A DNA stretch of 64,000 nucleotides from Paramecium tetraurelia (GCF_000165425.1 NW_001799499.1:370854-434853); one strand, 5' to 3'. Shown: positions 24,201-37,794, numbered from the stretch's first letter. Made by a program: numbers and translations. The notes: a model not told the origin generated them from the sequence alone.

Positions 24201-27200
24201 TCATCTTGGTAACCAGGAAAAACATTTACACTCTAAGAGTTGCTAGCTGATGGTGTTATGAATAAGAAGGATAAGATAGAAGAAATATCAGCCAAGGCAT
24301 CAGGTGAAGCTAGTATTGAAGCATAAATTGAAGATATTAAATCAAAGTGGTCATAATTATCATTCATAGTCAATCATTATAGAGAAGCTAAGGATAAATT
24401 TATTATTGGTTCTTTAGATGATATTATTGCAGCATTAGATGATCATTAATTAAAAGTCTAAACTATGTTGGGTACTAGATTTGTTGCTGAAATCAGACCA
24501 GTTGTCGAGGAGTGGGAAAGAAAGTTAGTTCTCATTTCAGATATTATTGATGAATGGCTATCTTGTCAAAGATAATGGATGTATTTAGAAAACATTTTCA
24601 GTGCTGATGATATTTAAAAATAATTACCATTAAGAAACAACTAAATTTATGGGTGTTGATAAATTTTGGAGAGACATTATGATGAAAACATTCAAAAGAC
24701 CATTAGTATAAGATTGTTGTAATTACTGAAAGAATTATTAAAGAAGTTTTAGATTAATAATAAAATATTGGAAGATATTTAAAAGAGCTTAGATAATTAT
24801 CTAGAAACAAAGAGGTAAGCATTTCCAAGATTTTACTTTTTGTCAAATGATGAGTTATTGGAAATTTTATCATAAACTCGTAATCCTCATGCAGTTTAAG
24901 CTCATTTAAGAAAGTGTTTTGATAACATAAATAGAATAAAATTCTCTGATATAGAAGATTCAACTGAAATTATTGCAATGTAATCAGCAGAACCAGAGAC
25001 AATGCCTGACAATTAGTTCCAATTTTCAACAATAGTTATGGCTTAAGGTCCAGTAGAACATTGGCTATTAGAGAATTCAAAATATGATGGTTAAATCATT
25101 ATATGATATTACTAAGAAGGCATATTTAGCATATCCATAAAAGGAATTAGAGAGAGATGAGTGGTTATTCGACTACCCAGCATAACCAGTTTTGACAGTA
25201 GATTTGATAAAATGGACAGAAGGATGTACAACAGCAATTGAGAGAATGGGTATGGGTAGAAAGACATCATTATCATAATATTACGATTTTATGGTCTAAT
25301 TATTGAATAGGGAAGTATCAATTGTGAGAGGAGATCTGAATACACTTCAAAGAACATTGATGGGTGCTTTGATTGTGTTGGATGTACATGCTAGAGATGT
25401 TGTTGCAACTATGGTTGATAAGAATGTAGCATCTTTGAATGATTTTGAATGGGCTAAGCAATTGAGATATTATTGGGAGGCAGATGTAGACAATTGTGTA
25501 GTCAGATAAACCAATACAAGATTCATTTATGGTTATGAATACTTGGGTAATGGACCAAGATTAGTTATTACTCCACTTACTAGATAAATGTTATATGACA
25601 TTGACCGGAGCATTACATTTAAATTTTGGAGGTGCTCCTGCAGGACCTGCTGGTACTGGTAAAACTGAAACAACTAAGGATTTGGCTAAAGCATTAGCTG
25701 TTCAATGTGTGGTGTTTAATTGTTCTGATGGTTTGGATTTCAAAACAATGGGTAGATTCTTTTCAGGATTAGCATAATGTGGAGCTTGGGCATGTTTCGA
25801 TGAATTTAATCGTATAGATATTGAAGTCTTGTCAGTCATAGCCTAATAAATATTAACCATCTAATAGGCTATTAGGTAGAAAGTGGATCAATTTGATTTT
25901 GAATCTCGTACAATTCCTTTGAATAGAAGATTTGGAGTATTTATTACAATGAATCCAGGATATGCAGGTAGAACTGAATTACCAGATAATCTTAAGGCTT
26001 TATTCAGACCAGTAGCTATGATGATTCCCGATTATGCTATGATTGCAGAAATCATTCTATTTTCAGAAGGATTTGAAGGTGGTAGAATATTAGCTCGTAA
26101 GATGGTTAATTTATATTCATTATCATCTGAACAATTAAGTAAACAAGATCATTATGATTTTGGTATGAGAGCAGTCAAATCAGTATTGGTTATGGCAGGT
26201 GCCTTACGTAGAAAGAATGCAAATAAACCTGAGAATGAAGTGCTTATAAAAGCAATGAAGGATAGCAATGTACCAAAGTTTCTTGAGCATGATCTACCAT
26301 TATTCAATGGAATCATCAAAGATTTATTCCCAGAAGTGGATATGAAAGAAGAAATCGATAAATAATTAGTTGATGCTATTACAAATTAACTCAAATTAAT
26401 TCACTATGATGATCCAGCTGCATATAAAAAGAAGATCTGCTAATCTTGATGGAAACCATCTTAAGTGAGACACGGAGTCATGGTTGTTGGTCTAACTGGT
26501 ACTGGTAAGACTACATTAATACATACACTTGCAAGAGCTATGGAATAATTAAACAAAGAAGGATCTTAAGATTATTATCATAAAGTTGTGTAAAAGTAAA
26601 CATTGAATCCAAAATCAGTTACAATGAATGAATTGTTTGGCTATACTAATGTGTTAACAAATGAATGGACAGATGGTATTGTTGCTAGTATAGTAAGAAC
26701 TGCAGTTACAGATACAACTGATCAGAAGAAATGGATCATTTTTGATGGTCCTGTAGATGCACTTTGGATTGAAAATATGAATACAGTGTTGGATGATAAT
26801 AAGATGTTATGTTTAAACAATGGTCAGAGAATTAAGTTGCCTGCAACATTCACTATGATGTTTGAAGTATAAGATTTGGCAGTTGCATCTCCAGCTACAG
26901 TAAGTAGATGTGGTATGGTTTATATGGAACCACATCATCTAGGATGGGAACCATTAGTTAAGACTTGGGGGGTCTAATTGAGAGAATAATATATGAAAGA
27001 CGATAAGGTTCCAACTTATGTTGACACTCTAATTGATAAGATTGAGCATTTCTTTAAGGATAACTTGAAAGTTGTGAGAGAAGAATTCAAAGAGAAAATT
27101 CCAACTACTGTTAACAATATCTTGAAATCGCTACTAAATTTGGCTTAAATCAATCTGAAATTATTGACTGATACAGTTGTTCTAGAGAAGATGAACAAGT

Positions 27201-30200
27201 TTGATATGGAATCTCATATAGCTATGGTTTTGATTTTCAGTTACATCTGGAGTGCTGGAGCAAATTTACATGATTCTAGTAGATCTTAATTTAGTTAGTA
27301 TTTGAAAGGAAAGATCATTTCGCTATTTAGTGGATTCCCATTTGAAGGAGATGTCTACGATTATTATTGTGATTACACTACTAAGGAATTTAAACCTTGG
27401 ACTGAGAAAATTTAAGAGTTTAAGTATAATTCAAGCATACCTTATTTCAATATCCTTGTACCAACAAGTGACACAGTCAAATTCAAATACTTGATCACTC
27501 AATTGATTGAAGGAGGATTCAATATTCTTCTATCAGGGGAAACTGGTACTGGAAAAACAGTTATTATAAATGAATACTTGTATAGTTTAGAATCAGATAG
27601 GTTTGTCTTCTCTACACTTAACTTCTCTGCATAAACTAGTGCCAAGAACTTATAAGATCTATTTATGGATAAGGATAAGTTCATGAAAAAGAAGAAAGAT
27701 CTGTTAGGTCCACCAGCTGGTCGTAAAATGATCCTCTTTATTGATGATGTTAACATGCCTGCATTGGAAAAGTATGGTGCACAACCACCAAATGAATTGT
27801 TTAGATAAATCATCGATTAAGGTGGATTCTATGATCTCAAGAAATTGTATTTCATGTATGTTAAGGATTGTCAATTCATTACAGCCTGTGCACCTCCTGG
27901 GGGTGGACGTAATCCTGTTACTCCTCGTCTATTCAGGCATTTCAACCAAACCTGGTGTCCTGATCTCTCTTAAAGATCTATGGAAGTCATTTTCACTGCT
28001 ATTCTTAAAGGATTTCTTATGGAATAAAATAAAGGATTGGACAAATTTGCATCTTACATTGTCAAATCAAGTGTAGAAATCTACTTTAAAATTACCAAGG
28101 AGTTGTTACCTACTCCAACCAAGTCTCATTATACTTTCAATTTGAGAGATCTCAGCAAAGTTATCTAAGGAATATTATAAATTAGATATGACAATTTAAC
28201 TAATAAGGAAATGCTCATTTAATTGTGGGCACATGAATCACAAAGAGTATTCTAAGATAGATTGGTTGATGACAAAGATAGAGATTGGTTTTTGACTCTT
28301 TTAATGGGACATACTCAGAGAGTCTTTGAATTTGAATGGGAAAAACCTCAAGTTTAGAATCTACTCTTTGGTGATTATAGCAACGCTAATAAGGATTATA
28401 TTAGAATTGATAATCCATAAGAATTGCCACGTAAATTTTAGGACTTCTTAAATATGTATAATGCATCTCAAAAGCAAATGAATCTTGTGTTTTTCACTGA
28501 TGCCATCATGCATCTTAGTAGATTATGCAGAATTCTGAGATAACCTAGAGGAAATGCACTTCTGATTGGTGTTGGTGGTTCAGGAAGACAATCACTAACT
28601 AAATTATCTGCCTAAACAAGAGGGTAAACTGTATTTAGCATAGAAATTACTAAGAATTATAAAGAGTAATCATGGAAGGATGATCTTAAGAGATTATTAA
28701 AAACAGCAGGAGCTAAGGACTAACCTGTAGTATTCTTGTTCTCTGATACTTAAGTTGTTAGAGAATCATTTTTAGAAGATATCAACAACGTTCTTAATAC
28801 TGGTGAAGTGCCTAATTTATGGGCAACTGAAGACATTGAAGAAATTATCAATGATGTCAGACCATTGGCCAAGGAATAGGGATTATATGATTCCAGAGAT
28901 GTTTTACTTAAATTCTTTGTAAGTAAAATAAGAGAGAATTTGCACATTGTCTTAGCATTCTCACCTGTCGGAGAAAAGTTGAGAAACAGATGCAGATAAT
29001 TCCCTTCAATTATTAATTGTTGTACAATTGATTGGTTTGATAAATGGCCAGATGAGGCACTTAATAGTGTTGCAATGAAAGATTTGGGAGGTTAGGAACA
29101 TTTGGGCATTGGAGATTTTGTTGACAGCTTGGCTAGCATGTCTGTCATTATCCATTCAGACGTGAAAACATATAGTGAAAGATTTTATGATGAATTAAGA
29201 AGAAAGAACTATGTTACACCTACAAGTTATTTGGAACTATTGAAGTTGTACATTGACATGATGAAGGTGTAATCAAATATATTACCTTAAAAAATAAAGA
29301 AATATACTGTTGGTTTATAAACTTTGAAAGACACTAATGAGGAGGTTGGAAAGTTGCAAAAGAAAATTATTGAATTTTAACCTATTCTTGAACAAAGTGC
29401 AAAAGATAATGCTAAAATGATGGTTGAATTAGAAGGCAAATCAAAAGAAGCGAATGCCACTGAATAAACAGTTTCAAAAGAAGCAGCAGAGGCATAGAAG
29501 AAGAAAGATGAAGTCAATGAAATGAGAAATTCCTGCTAGGCTGAACTAGATTAAGCATTGCCTATCTTAGAATAAGCATAAAAGGCAGTCTAGAGTATTG
29601 ATAAAGCAGCTATTAATGAAATGAAAGCCTTAAAAACTCCACCAAATCTAGTGTAAATTGTCATGTGTGCAGTCAACTTACTCTTTGATGAAAAGGAAGA
29701 CTGGCCAACAGCTTAAAAAGTTCTTGGTCGTATGACATTTATTCAAGAAATGCTTGAATTCGATGTGACAAAGGTTCAAGAAAGAAGGTTACAGAAGTTG
29801 AAGTAAACTTATCTCAGCAATCCTGATTTCACTAAAGAAAAGATTATGAATGTGTCATAAGCAGCTACAACTTTATTGGTATGGGTGGTCGCAACTGAAA
29901 AGTTTGCATAGGTTAAAAAGGTTGTTGGTCCGAAGGAGAAGGCATTAAAAGAAGCTGAAGCATCCTTGAAGAAGGTTGAATAAGAATTGGCAGTAAAGAT
30001 GGGATAATTGAAGGAAGTGTAAGATATGGTTAATGAACTCAAGAGAAATCTTTAGACTTCTATCAACAAATCAGAAATGTTAAGATAACAGTAATAGACA
30101 GCTGAGATTTAATTAGTCAGAGCAGAGAAGTTAGTTTCAGGATTGGCTAGTGAAGCTGAGAGATGGAAAGTTAATGCAGCTCTATTAGAAGAAGATTTAA

Positions 30201-33200
30201 GGAATTTAGTAGGAAATATTATGTTGGCTGCTGGTTCAATAGCATATCTGGGACCATTTACATATAATTATAGATCTGAAATTATAGCCAAATGGATCAA
30301 CAATTGTAAAGAGCTGAGTATTCCTGTGAGTGATAATTTCACTCTCTAAAGGATTTTAGCAGAAGAAGTAACTATAAGAGAATGGTAAGAAGCAGGATTA
30401 CCTGCAGATAATTTATCAATTGATAATGGAATCTTTGTTTTCAACTGCAGAAGATGGCCCTTAATTATAGATCCCTAAGGTTAGGCTAATAAGTGGATTA
30501 AAGCACTAGGAAAGGAAACTAATTTACAAATTACAAAATTGAGTGAAAGTAATTTCTTGAAGACTCTTGAAAACTCCATTCGCTTTGGATAATAAGTTTT
30601 AATGGAAAATGTTGAAGAAGAACTAGATCCTTCTTTAGAACCTATATTATAAAAATAAATCTTCAAAAAAGGAGCTCAATATCTATTACGTTTAGGTGAC
30701 TAAGATATTCCATACAACAATGACTTCAAATTATATTTTACTACCAAATTACCAAATCCTCATTACATACCTGAAATCAGTATTAAAACTACTATCATCA
30801 ACTTTACAGTCACACCTTAAGGTTTAGAAGACTAATTATTGGTTGAAGTGGTGCGATAAGAAAGAATCGATTTGGAAGAGAAAAGAGTTAATTTGATTCT
30901 TTAAATATCCTAAGATAAGAGATAATTACAAGAATTGGAAGATAAGATATTGAAGTTGATATCTGAGGCATAGGGTAGAATATTGGAAGAAGAAGATTTG
31001 ATTACAACCTTGGATGCATCTAAAATTACATCTGATACAGTCAATTAACGTATGGCTTAGTCTAAGGTTACAGCTGAGGAAATCAATTAAGCAAGAGAAC
31101 AATATCGTATTATTGCTAGAAGAGGATCAGTCATTTACTTTGTAATTGCAGATCTTGCTTTGATAGATCCTATGTATCAATATTCTTTGGAGTTCTTTAT
31201 TAGATTATTTAAAAAGCGATTAGAAGTAGCACCCAATCCTCCATCATTAGAGGAAAGATTGGCAGTACTGATTGACGATATTACTAAAGCATTTTATATC
31301 AATATTTGCAGAGGATTGTTCGAAAAAGATAAATTGTTGTTTAGTTTTTTGATTGCTAGTAAAATCTAATTGTAGGCTCAATACATACATGCTAGAGAAT
31401 GGAACATCTTTTTAAGAGGAGGCACTGGCACAGTACCTCATGAAGAACACCCTTCATTTTTAAATGAGAAATCATGGAAGAATTGTATGATGCTAAGTAA
31501 ACAATCCCATGTCTTTGCATAATTGCCAATGTCCTTAAGGGATAGTAATGATGAATAATTATGGAGAGAAGTTATGGATGTTTAAGATCCATGGAAATGT
31601 GATTTACCCCTTGTGTTCCGTTCATTGGATCCATTTTAGAAGTTACTATTATTCAAAACACTTAGAGATGAAAAATTGGTTATCTTAATTAAAAATTATG
31701 TGTCAGACACCTTAACATCATTCTTTATTGAACCACCTGTTTTCAATTTGAAAGGTGCCTTCTAAGATTCATCTTGTACTACTCCAATAATATTCGTATT
31801 ATCTCCAGGTGCTGATCCAATTACATATTTATTGAACTTGGCTAAAGATATGGAAATGGAAACTAAACTAAAAATCATCTCATTAGGTCAAGGATAAGGT
31901 AATATTGCAAAGGAATTGATTAAGACTGGCAGAAGAACAGGAGATTGGGTATGTTTGTAGAATTGTCACTTGGCTATTACTTGGATGCCAGAATTAGAGA
32001 GAATTTAAGAATTGCAAGTAGAGGCAGACACTGATGCCAATTATAGATTATGGTTAACCAGTATGCCTACTGATAAATTCCCTGTTCCTGTGTTACAGAG
32101 TGGTATTAAATTAACAAACGAACCACCCAAAGGATTAAAGGCCAATATGATGAGAACTTATAATGATATATCTGGATATGATTCTTGCACTAAGTAGGAT
32201 GAATATAAGAAACTCTTATTCTCCTTGGCTTTCTTCCATGCAGTTATTTTGGAAAGGAGAAAGTTTGGACCCATTGGTTGGAATATTCCATATGAATGGA
32301 TGAATTCAGATTTTGAAACTTGTTAATTACAATTGAAGATGTACTTGGATGAATAACCAGAAGTACCATACCAAACACTTAATTATATAATTTCAGAAAT
32401 CAATTATGGTGGTAGAGTTACAGATGATAAGGATGTTAGATTGATTACTGATCTACTCAAATAGTATTTCTGTCCAGCCATTCTGAATGATCCAAACTAT
32501 ATATTCTCATCTAGTGGTGTTTATCATCCTCCTTAGATTGTAGATTTGCAATCAGTTATTTAATATATTAGTTCATTGCCTTTGGAAGATGATCCAGAAG
32601 TATTTGGATTACATGCCAATGCAAATATTACATTCTAATAAAAAACAGTGGCTGAATTTATGAGTACCTTACTATCAGTGCAACCTAGAATGGTAGCAGA
32701 AAAGGGAGTAGAAGAAACACCTGATTAAATTGTGTTTAAGGTGGCCAAAGAAATACTAGGAAAATTGCCTCCAGTTCTAGTTCAGAAGAAAGAAGTGGCC
32801 ATTGAATCATTAGCTATTTTTAGATCATAAGAAGTCGATCGTTTCATTAAATTGGTTCGGGTTATGAAAAACTCATTGGAATTATTATAGAAGGCCATTC
32901 AAGGATTAGTTGTTATGTCAATAGAATTAGAAAAAATGTTCAATTCCTTCTTGGATGCTAAGGTCCCTGAAAATTGGGAGAATGTGGCCTATCCATCTCT
33001 AAAACCCTTAGGTTCCTGGGTTACGGATCTCAACTAAAGACTGGTATTTATCAATGTATTATACTTTTAGGAATTCTTCAAATAGTGGCTCGAAAATGGA
33101 TCTATGAAGTCGTATTGGTTATCAGCTATGTTCTTCCCTCAAGGTTTCATGACTGCCACTAAACAGACATATGCTCGTAAAACCAAGACTCCTATTGATA

Positions 33201-33635
33201 CTTTGACATTCAGAACTTAAGTTAGGCCTTTCTACAAGGATAATATTTAAGATGTTCCCTAAGATGGTATTTAATGATCTCATATATTTAGGTGTCAATA
33301 TTGATGGTCTATATTTACAAGGATGCAAATGGGATGTAGGAACTAATCAATTGGAGGAATCTGATCCTTTAGTTTTGTTCCAAGAAATGCCAGTTGTTTG
33401 GTAATAATTTAAATTCTATTAGAATAGGCTTGAACCTGTAATAGCATCAACTTAGAATCAAAATTCTTAGAAATTCTATAAATGTCCTCTTTACAAGACT
33501 TCCACTAGAAGGGGAACTCTATCAACAACAGGTCATTCAACCAACTTTGTGTTATATTTGGAATTAACTACAGGTGTGGAACCAGCCGTTTGGACTAGAC
33601 GTGGAGTTGCTCTATTATGTCAACTCGATGATTGA
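21263..33635 (+). CDS. Axonemal dynein heavy chain, single-headed inner-arm type
   Basis: About 4,100 residues, the expected length. It is a motor ATPase that walks on doublet microtubules. In order: N-terminal tail ([13 protein letters not shown], then [13 protein letters not shown]); linker; AAA1 with P-loop [18 protein letters not shown] and the dynein-specific [17 protein letters not shown]2 P-loop [11 protein letters not shown]3 P-loop [11 protein letters not shown]4 P-loop GVGGSGRQS; stalk coiled coil with WPTAQKVLG; AAA5-6; and the C-terminal ending [17 protein letters not shown] and [10 protein letters not shown]. Introns near 21443, 21572, 22162 and 33263 are 23-25 nt. Between 24632 and 26466 the frame is broken several times by 1-2 base indels (see findings); the rest is open. 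It is single-headed-type by overall similarity; the exact paralogue is not assigned. Confidence 0.93.
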
Positions 33636-33758
33636 TTTTCATTTATCAATAATTATAAATTTAACTTAATAAGGTGTTATTGGTTATTATGCATTCTTCT
33701 CTTGGAAATTTGATACATAATTTGCTTTTAAAAACATAAATTTTATTTTTGTTTGTAA

Positions 33759-35322
33759 ATGTCGAATCGCTTAAACTACAAGTCATATTCATATAATCAT
33801 TCTAGTTTTGCTCTGGTCTTTCGTTGCAAAGTTCTTTTGACAAGAATCAAATCATCCTAAAAGGAAATTAATAGGATCCTGTTTCTTCATTGTAATAAGA
33901 AAACCTAATCAATTTTGGGAATACTGAATAAAAGCGAAGAAATAATTGTTCTGGAGATCGCTTTATTCCAACCATAAAAAAGAAATTTAGCATCCTCAGT
34001 GAAACCAAGGCACCTGCTCAAGACATAGCTTCATCTTAAGCAGCTCTTGAAATGCTCTATAAATAATAGATTTTAAATTAGGACCCTATTATGGAATCTG
34101 AGAGTGGTTCACTTAAATTTATTAATCAAAACAACTTTCAATACAAGAATGAGCATGTACATTACATCGATTCTATTGATCCCAAAAATTATAATAGGTA
34201 TTAATTTAAATAAATTAGTCCTCTTGTTGATCATAAATACTTTGCATTACCAGAAACCATATCCAGTTAATATGGAAAATACATAAGAAAAATTCCCAAA
34301 GCGCCATTTAAAGTTTTAGATGCTCCTTAATTATAAGATGATTTCTATTTAAACCTCATAGATTGGAGCAACTATAACACGTTATCAGTAGCTCTCAACA
34401 ACAGTGTTTATTTATGGTACCTTTTATATAATACAATCAAATTAGGAATGCTTAATCATAAAAAGTTACGAAACTGCTAGATCTTTGCAATGATGTAGTA
34501 ACGAGTGTTGGATGGTCATTAAGAGGACCATTGTTAGGAGTTGGAACTAACAATGGAGAAGTCTAAATATGGGATGTTTGTAAGTTACAAAAAGTGAGAA
34601 CGTTTAAAAGTCATACTGACAAGAGTTGGGACCCTTTGTTTTGCTGAAGGTATTCTAAGTAGTGGTTCAAGAGATAAATCAATAATTTAAAGAGATATAA
34701 GATAAAAAGAAGACTATATTTTCATATCTATCGCACATAAGTAAGAAGTTTGTGGATTAAAATGGTCTCCTGATAGCTAATTATTAGCTTCAGGTGGAAA
34801 TGACAATAAATTATACATTTGGAGTGCAGCTTAATATGATAAACCAATATTTAAATTTTAATGAACATCAAGCAGCTGTTAAAGCTATAGCTTGGAGTCC
34901 ACATTAACATGGGTTATTAGCAAGTGGTGGTGGAACTGCAGATAAAACTATTAGATTCTGGAATGCTTTAGAAGGCAGAATGTTACTCAAACAGATAGAT
35001 AGCTGGAAGTTAAGTCTGTAATTTAATGTTCAGCAAAATGGAAAATGAATTTATTTCAACACATGGCTATAGTCAAAATTAGATTATACTATGGAAATGC
35101 AATGGTATGAAAAGAATTGCCACTTTAGTTGGTCATACTAGTCGGTATATATATTTATTACAATTAAGTGTGTTATATCTGGCGATGTCTCCTGATGGTT
35201 ATACCATAGTGACCGGAGCTGGAGATGAGACTTTGAGATTTTGGAGTATCTATACATAATCAATGGGTAATTAATAAAATAGCAAATGCTAATTAGCACC
35301 GCACAATATCAGTATTCGTTGA
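33759..35322 (+). pseudogene. Cdc20/Cdh1-type APC/C activator with frameshifts
   Basis: It has all the hallmarks: the C-box-like DRFIPTIKKKF, then APFKVLDAPQLQDDFY, seven WD40 blades (VVTSVGWSLRGPLLGVGTNN, GLKWSPDSQLLASGGNDNKL, SPDGYTIVTGAGDETLRFWS) and a C-terminal Ile-Arg tail (ISIR) of the kind that docks activators on the APC/C. A 29-nt intron after VYLW and a 24-nt intron before VLYLAMSPDG are ordinary. However, single extra bases at about 34621 (gacaagag), 34860 (a T run) and 35002 (gatagctgg) each break the frame, and a fourth break seems needed before the C box. It is either a recently dead copy or mis-called sequence. Function if intact: substrate-recognition subunit of the cell-cycle ubiquitin ligase. 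Confidence 0.75.
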
Positions 35323-35432
35323 TATAAACTAATTTTATACTCATTTTTGTTATTAATAATCCTTTAAAATAATTTGATAGAAATTGAAGAGTCAATAGAT
35401 TTGGTTACTTTAATTTTATAGATATATATATA

Positions 35433-36436
35433 TCATTAAAGCCATGGAATTTATAGTATTTGCTATGCTGATGGTCTATCATTTGCATTTATTTGCAACA
35501 TACTCTTCACCAGTTTGAAAAGCTCTACTTCGTATTTATTCCAATGTGCTTTTGCAAATGATATCTTTGCTGGTTGATTCTAGTTTTAAGGCATCAGATT
35601 TGGTGAATATGCCATGATCATTTGATGAATCACTATGCCAAAACACCATATATCCATTTTAGGATCTGCTTAAGAGCCTATAGCTAATTCAGGTGGCATC
35701 ATAGGTTATCTTTTTTTGATGAACTCATAATGAAAGGCATCCAGAATGTCACCCTTTCTTTAGATATTCCCAAAATCTCCAATTTTGACCTCTATTTAAT
35801 TATTTAGATACTGTTCTAATTAGATCCTCCAGTCCTCTTGTACATTGCAAAGTCTCTATTCTAATATCCATATGAACATAATCTCACATATTTAGACAAA
35901 TTACTTAAATTATGCAAATAGTTGAGTCCTTCCGCTATATCTTATATATAAGATCTTAATTTAATCATATTCGTTATAGGACGAGCTTACTAAAAGTTTA
36001 AAAAACAATTGTACTTCTAGGATTGCTTTCTTAAAGTAGTTTGCTTCATTTAAGAATTCTAATACTATTTTCTTCTCCTCATAGTTCTGCTCTTTAACCT
36101 AAATGCTAGATTAAGCTAGTACTTTCACAATATTGGGGTGATCTAAAGTTGGATGTATCTCAAATTATTTGATGACTTAGGCTCTCCAAGTTGGATCCTA
36201 CAAGGCTTCAATTTAGAGTTATTTTACAAACACCTATGCATTTTAAACAAATATTCTACTTTATTAAAATCCCAATCTAATGCAACTATGTTCTTGTTGA
36301 ATTTCGATGGTTCAAATTCCTCTAGTTAACTGTAACTCTTTTTAGGAGGCATCCAGTTCTCATCATCTGAATCAATAATTTCTCCAAAATTTTACGGAAG
36401 TTGGTATTACTTTAATGAATCATCTGAATCACTCAT
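35433..36436 (-). CDS. Divergent protein kinase (HMD in place of HRD)
   Basis: Five short introns (20-28 nt) give a continuous kinase-like chain starting MSDSDDSLKQYQLPQNFGEI. Recognisable pieces: VFVKQLQIEALQDPTWRAQ (possible ATP Lys), HPNIVKVLAQSS, IVLEFLNEANYF (hinge), DIAEGLNYLHN, YVHMDIRIETLQ (HRD.K..N replaced by HMD.R..T), VKIGDFGNI (DFG kept), MMPPELAIGSQADPKMDIWC (APE/F-helix region) and NDRPSAQQILQIPWLQ. The catalytic-loop Arg, Lys and Asn are changed, so activity is doubtful. No glycine-rich loop is evident. It may be a regulatory pseudokinase. Confidence 0.75.
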
Positions 36437-36482
36437 CACAATTTTTATAATATATTAAAAAATAAGTGCGAAAATTTTGAAT

Positions 36483-36752
36483 TCAAAACCCATCTGGCAA
36501 TAAGTCAATCAGAGTCTTAATTCTTGTATGTATTCTTAAATCCTTTTCATCTCTCCTTGTTTGTGATCCATTTTTTTTCCCCTTCCTTTCAGATTTCAAA
36601 GCCTACATACTTTCCTAAACTTTCTTCTCTAATAATTGCACTATCAAAGCATCTTTCTATTTTGCTTAAGATTTCAGTAAATGATTCTCATTCATCAAAG
36701 TTTTAAGAATTTAGGTTTAGAAAACTCTTTAAGAATCACTCCTAATAGCCAT
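36483..36752 (-). CDS. Small helical hypothetical protein
   Basis: An 89-residue open frame without introns, MAIRSDSQRVFQTQILKT... to LIDLLPDGF. It is strongly helical (SQAKQKDALIVQLLEKKVQE) and basic. I know no family. It lies 46 bases from the start of the divergent kinase, on the same strand. Confidence 0.55.
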
Positions 36753-36817
36753 TTCAAATGTTAATATTTTGTGATTTTATAAAAATTATCATTTTATTAG
36801 AAAATGTGTAAAATATC

Positions 36818-37084
36818 TCACTAATTTTCTCTTATAAAACTATTAAAAACCTAATCTCCCTCTCCGTAACTTGTATTAATTGACTCAGTTTAGTCTAAAT
36901 AATAATTAGGATTAAAATTATCAATGTTTTCATCTATATAAGGAATCAGGCATGGTATTCAAAGAGTTAACTAAATATGTAGTTTGATTTTGTTTGGTTG
37001 TGTAATTCCTAATGCTTTTAATTTAGTAATTTGACTTTCATCAAGATCTCTATACAATTTTTCAATAATTTTGTTCATATTCAT
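36818..37084 (-). CDS. Small hypothetical protein with an in-frame TGA
   Basis: It starts MNMNKIIEKLYRDLDESQIT and continues GITQPNKIKLHIQLTL, then meets TGA at 36959-36961. The same frame goes on without a break as IPCLIPYIDENIDNFNPNYY to IRENQ and a second TGA. Both halves look coding. No GT...AG intron of normal size removes the TGA without breaking the frame. It could be a mutated or misread TGG, a nonsense allele, or two unrelated pieces. Family unknown. Confidence 0.4.
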
Positions 37085-37293
37085 CAAGGAATAAGAGATT
37101 CTGAATTTATTAAGTATTTTTCCTTGTCAATTCTTGGATAATTTTGCATGGAAATGTTTGGACTAATGATTTACTAATTTTCTATTCTTATTATAATATA
37201 TCTATATTTATTAAGTTTCTTAGCCCGCTATAATTAAATTTTTTTTTAATGTTGTAAGAAAATTAAAGGGAAAATGAGAAAAAGTAGTATTCA

Positions 37294-37725
37294 ATGTTCT
37301 ATCAAGAGGATGAAAGATCAAAGAGCCATTTCTTAAATTAATAATACCTCACTAATTTCTTTGAATTTACTAATCATTTCAAGGATGCTGATTTACCAAA
37401 TTAAGGAAAATAGGAAGAAAAAAACCAACCTAAATTCCCCATAATTATATAATATGAGCAAGAACCTAGATATGTAAATCAGAAATAGTAATTTAATATA
37501 TTAATTCTTAGATATAGACGAATCATGATTCGAAGAATTAAAAGAGCTTAATAAGCATTAAAACTCGAGGAATTAAGAAAAGAATAAGCAACAAAGGTTT
37601 TGGATAAATCCAATTAAAAATATATATATGAATCAAGGCATTAGCATGCACTAAAAAGAGAAAGAGGACCAGATGGAAAATTTTTAAAAAAGCAGAATTC
37701 TGCCGAGTCTCCACCAAAACTATGA
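37294..37725 (+). CDS. NFYA: NF-YA / HAP2, CCAAT-binding subunit
   Basis: One 24-nt intron (37488-37511) leaves 408 coding bases, 135 residues. The C-terminal core fits NF-YA: YVNQKQYRRIMIRRIKRAQQ (subunit-association helix, family YVNAKQY.RIL.RR..RA) and, after a linker, YIYESRHQHALKRERGPDGK with the DNA-contacting family element ESRH.HA..R.RG..GRF, here ending GPDGKF. The N-terminal part (MFYQEDERSKSHFLNQQYLT) is not conserved. It would bind CCAAT boxes together with NF-YB and NF-YC. The start is the first in-frame ATG. Compact size is normal for protists. Confidence 0.92.
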
Positions 37726-37794
37726 GTTCATTCTTTGTGTATTTGCTTTTTCTTTTGTTAATTATTATAATAATCTAATAAAAAGGAATAATTT

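Noticed and set aside
24600-26500. Programmed +1 frameshifting, as in Euplotes
   Set aside because: The indels do not share a slippery-site-plus-stop context, they are clustered, and the rest of the gene and other genes have none. Error or decay is simpler.
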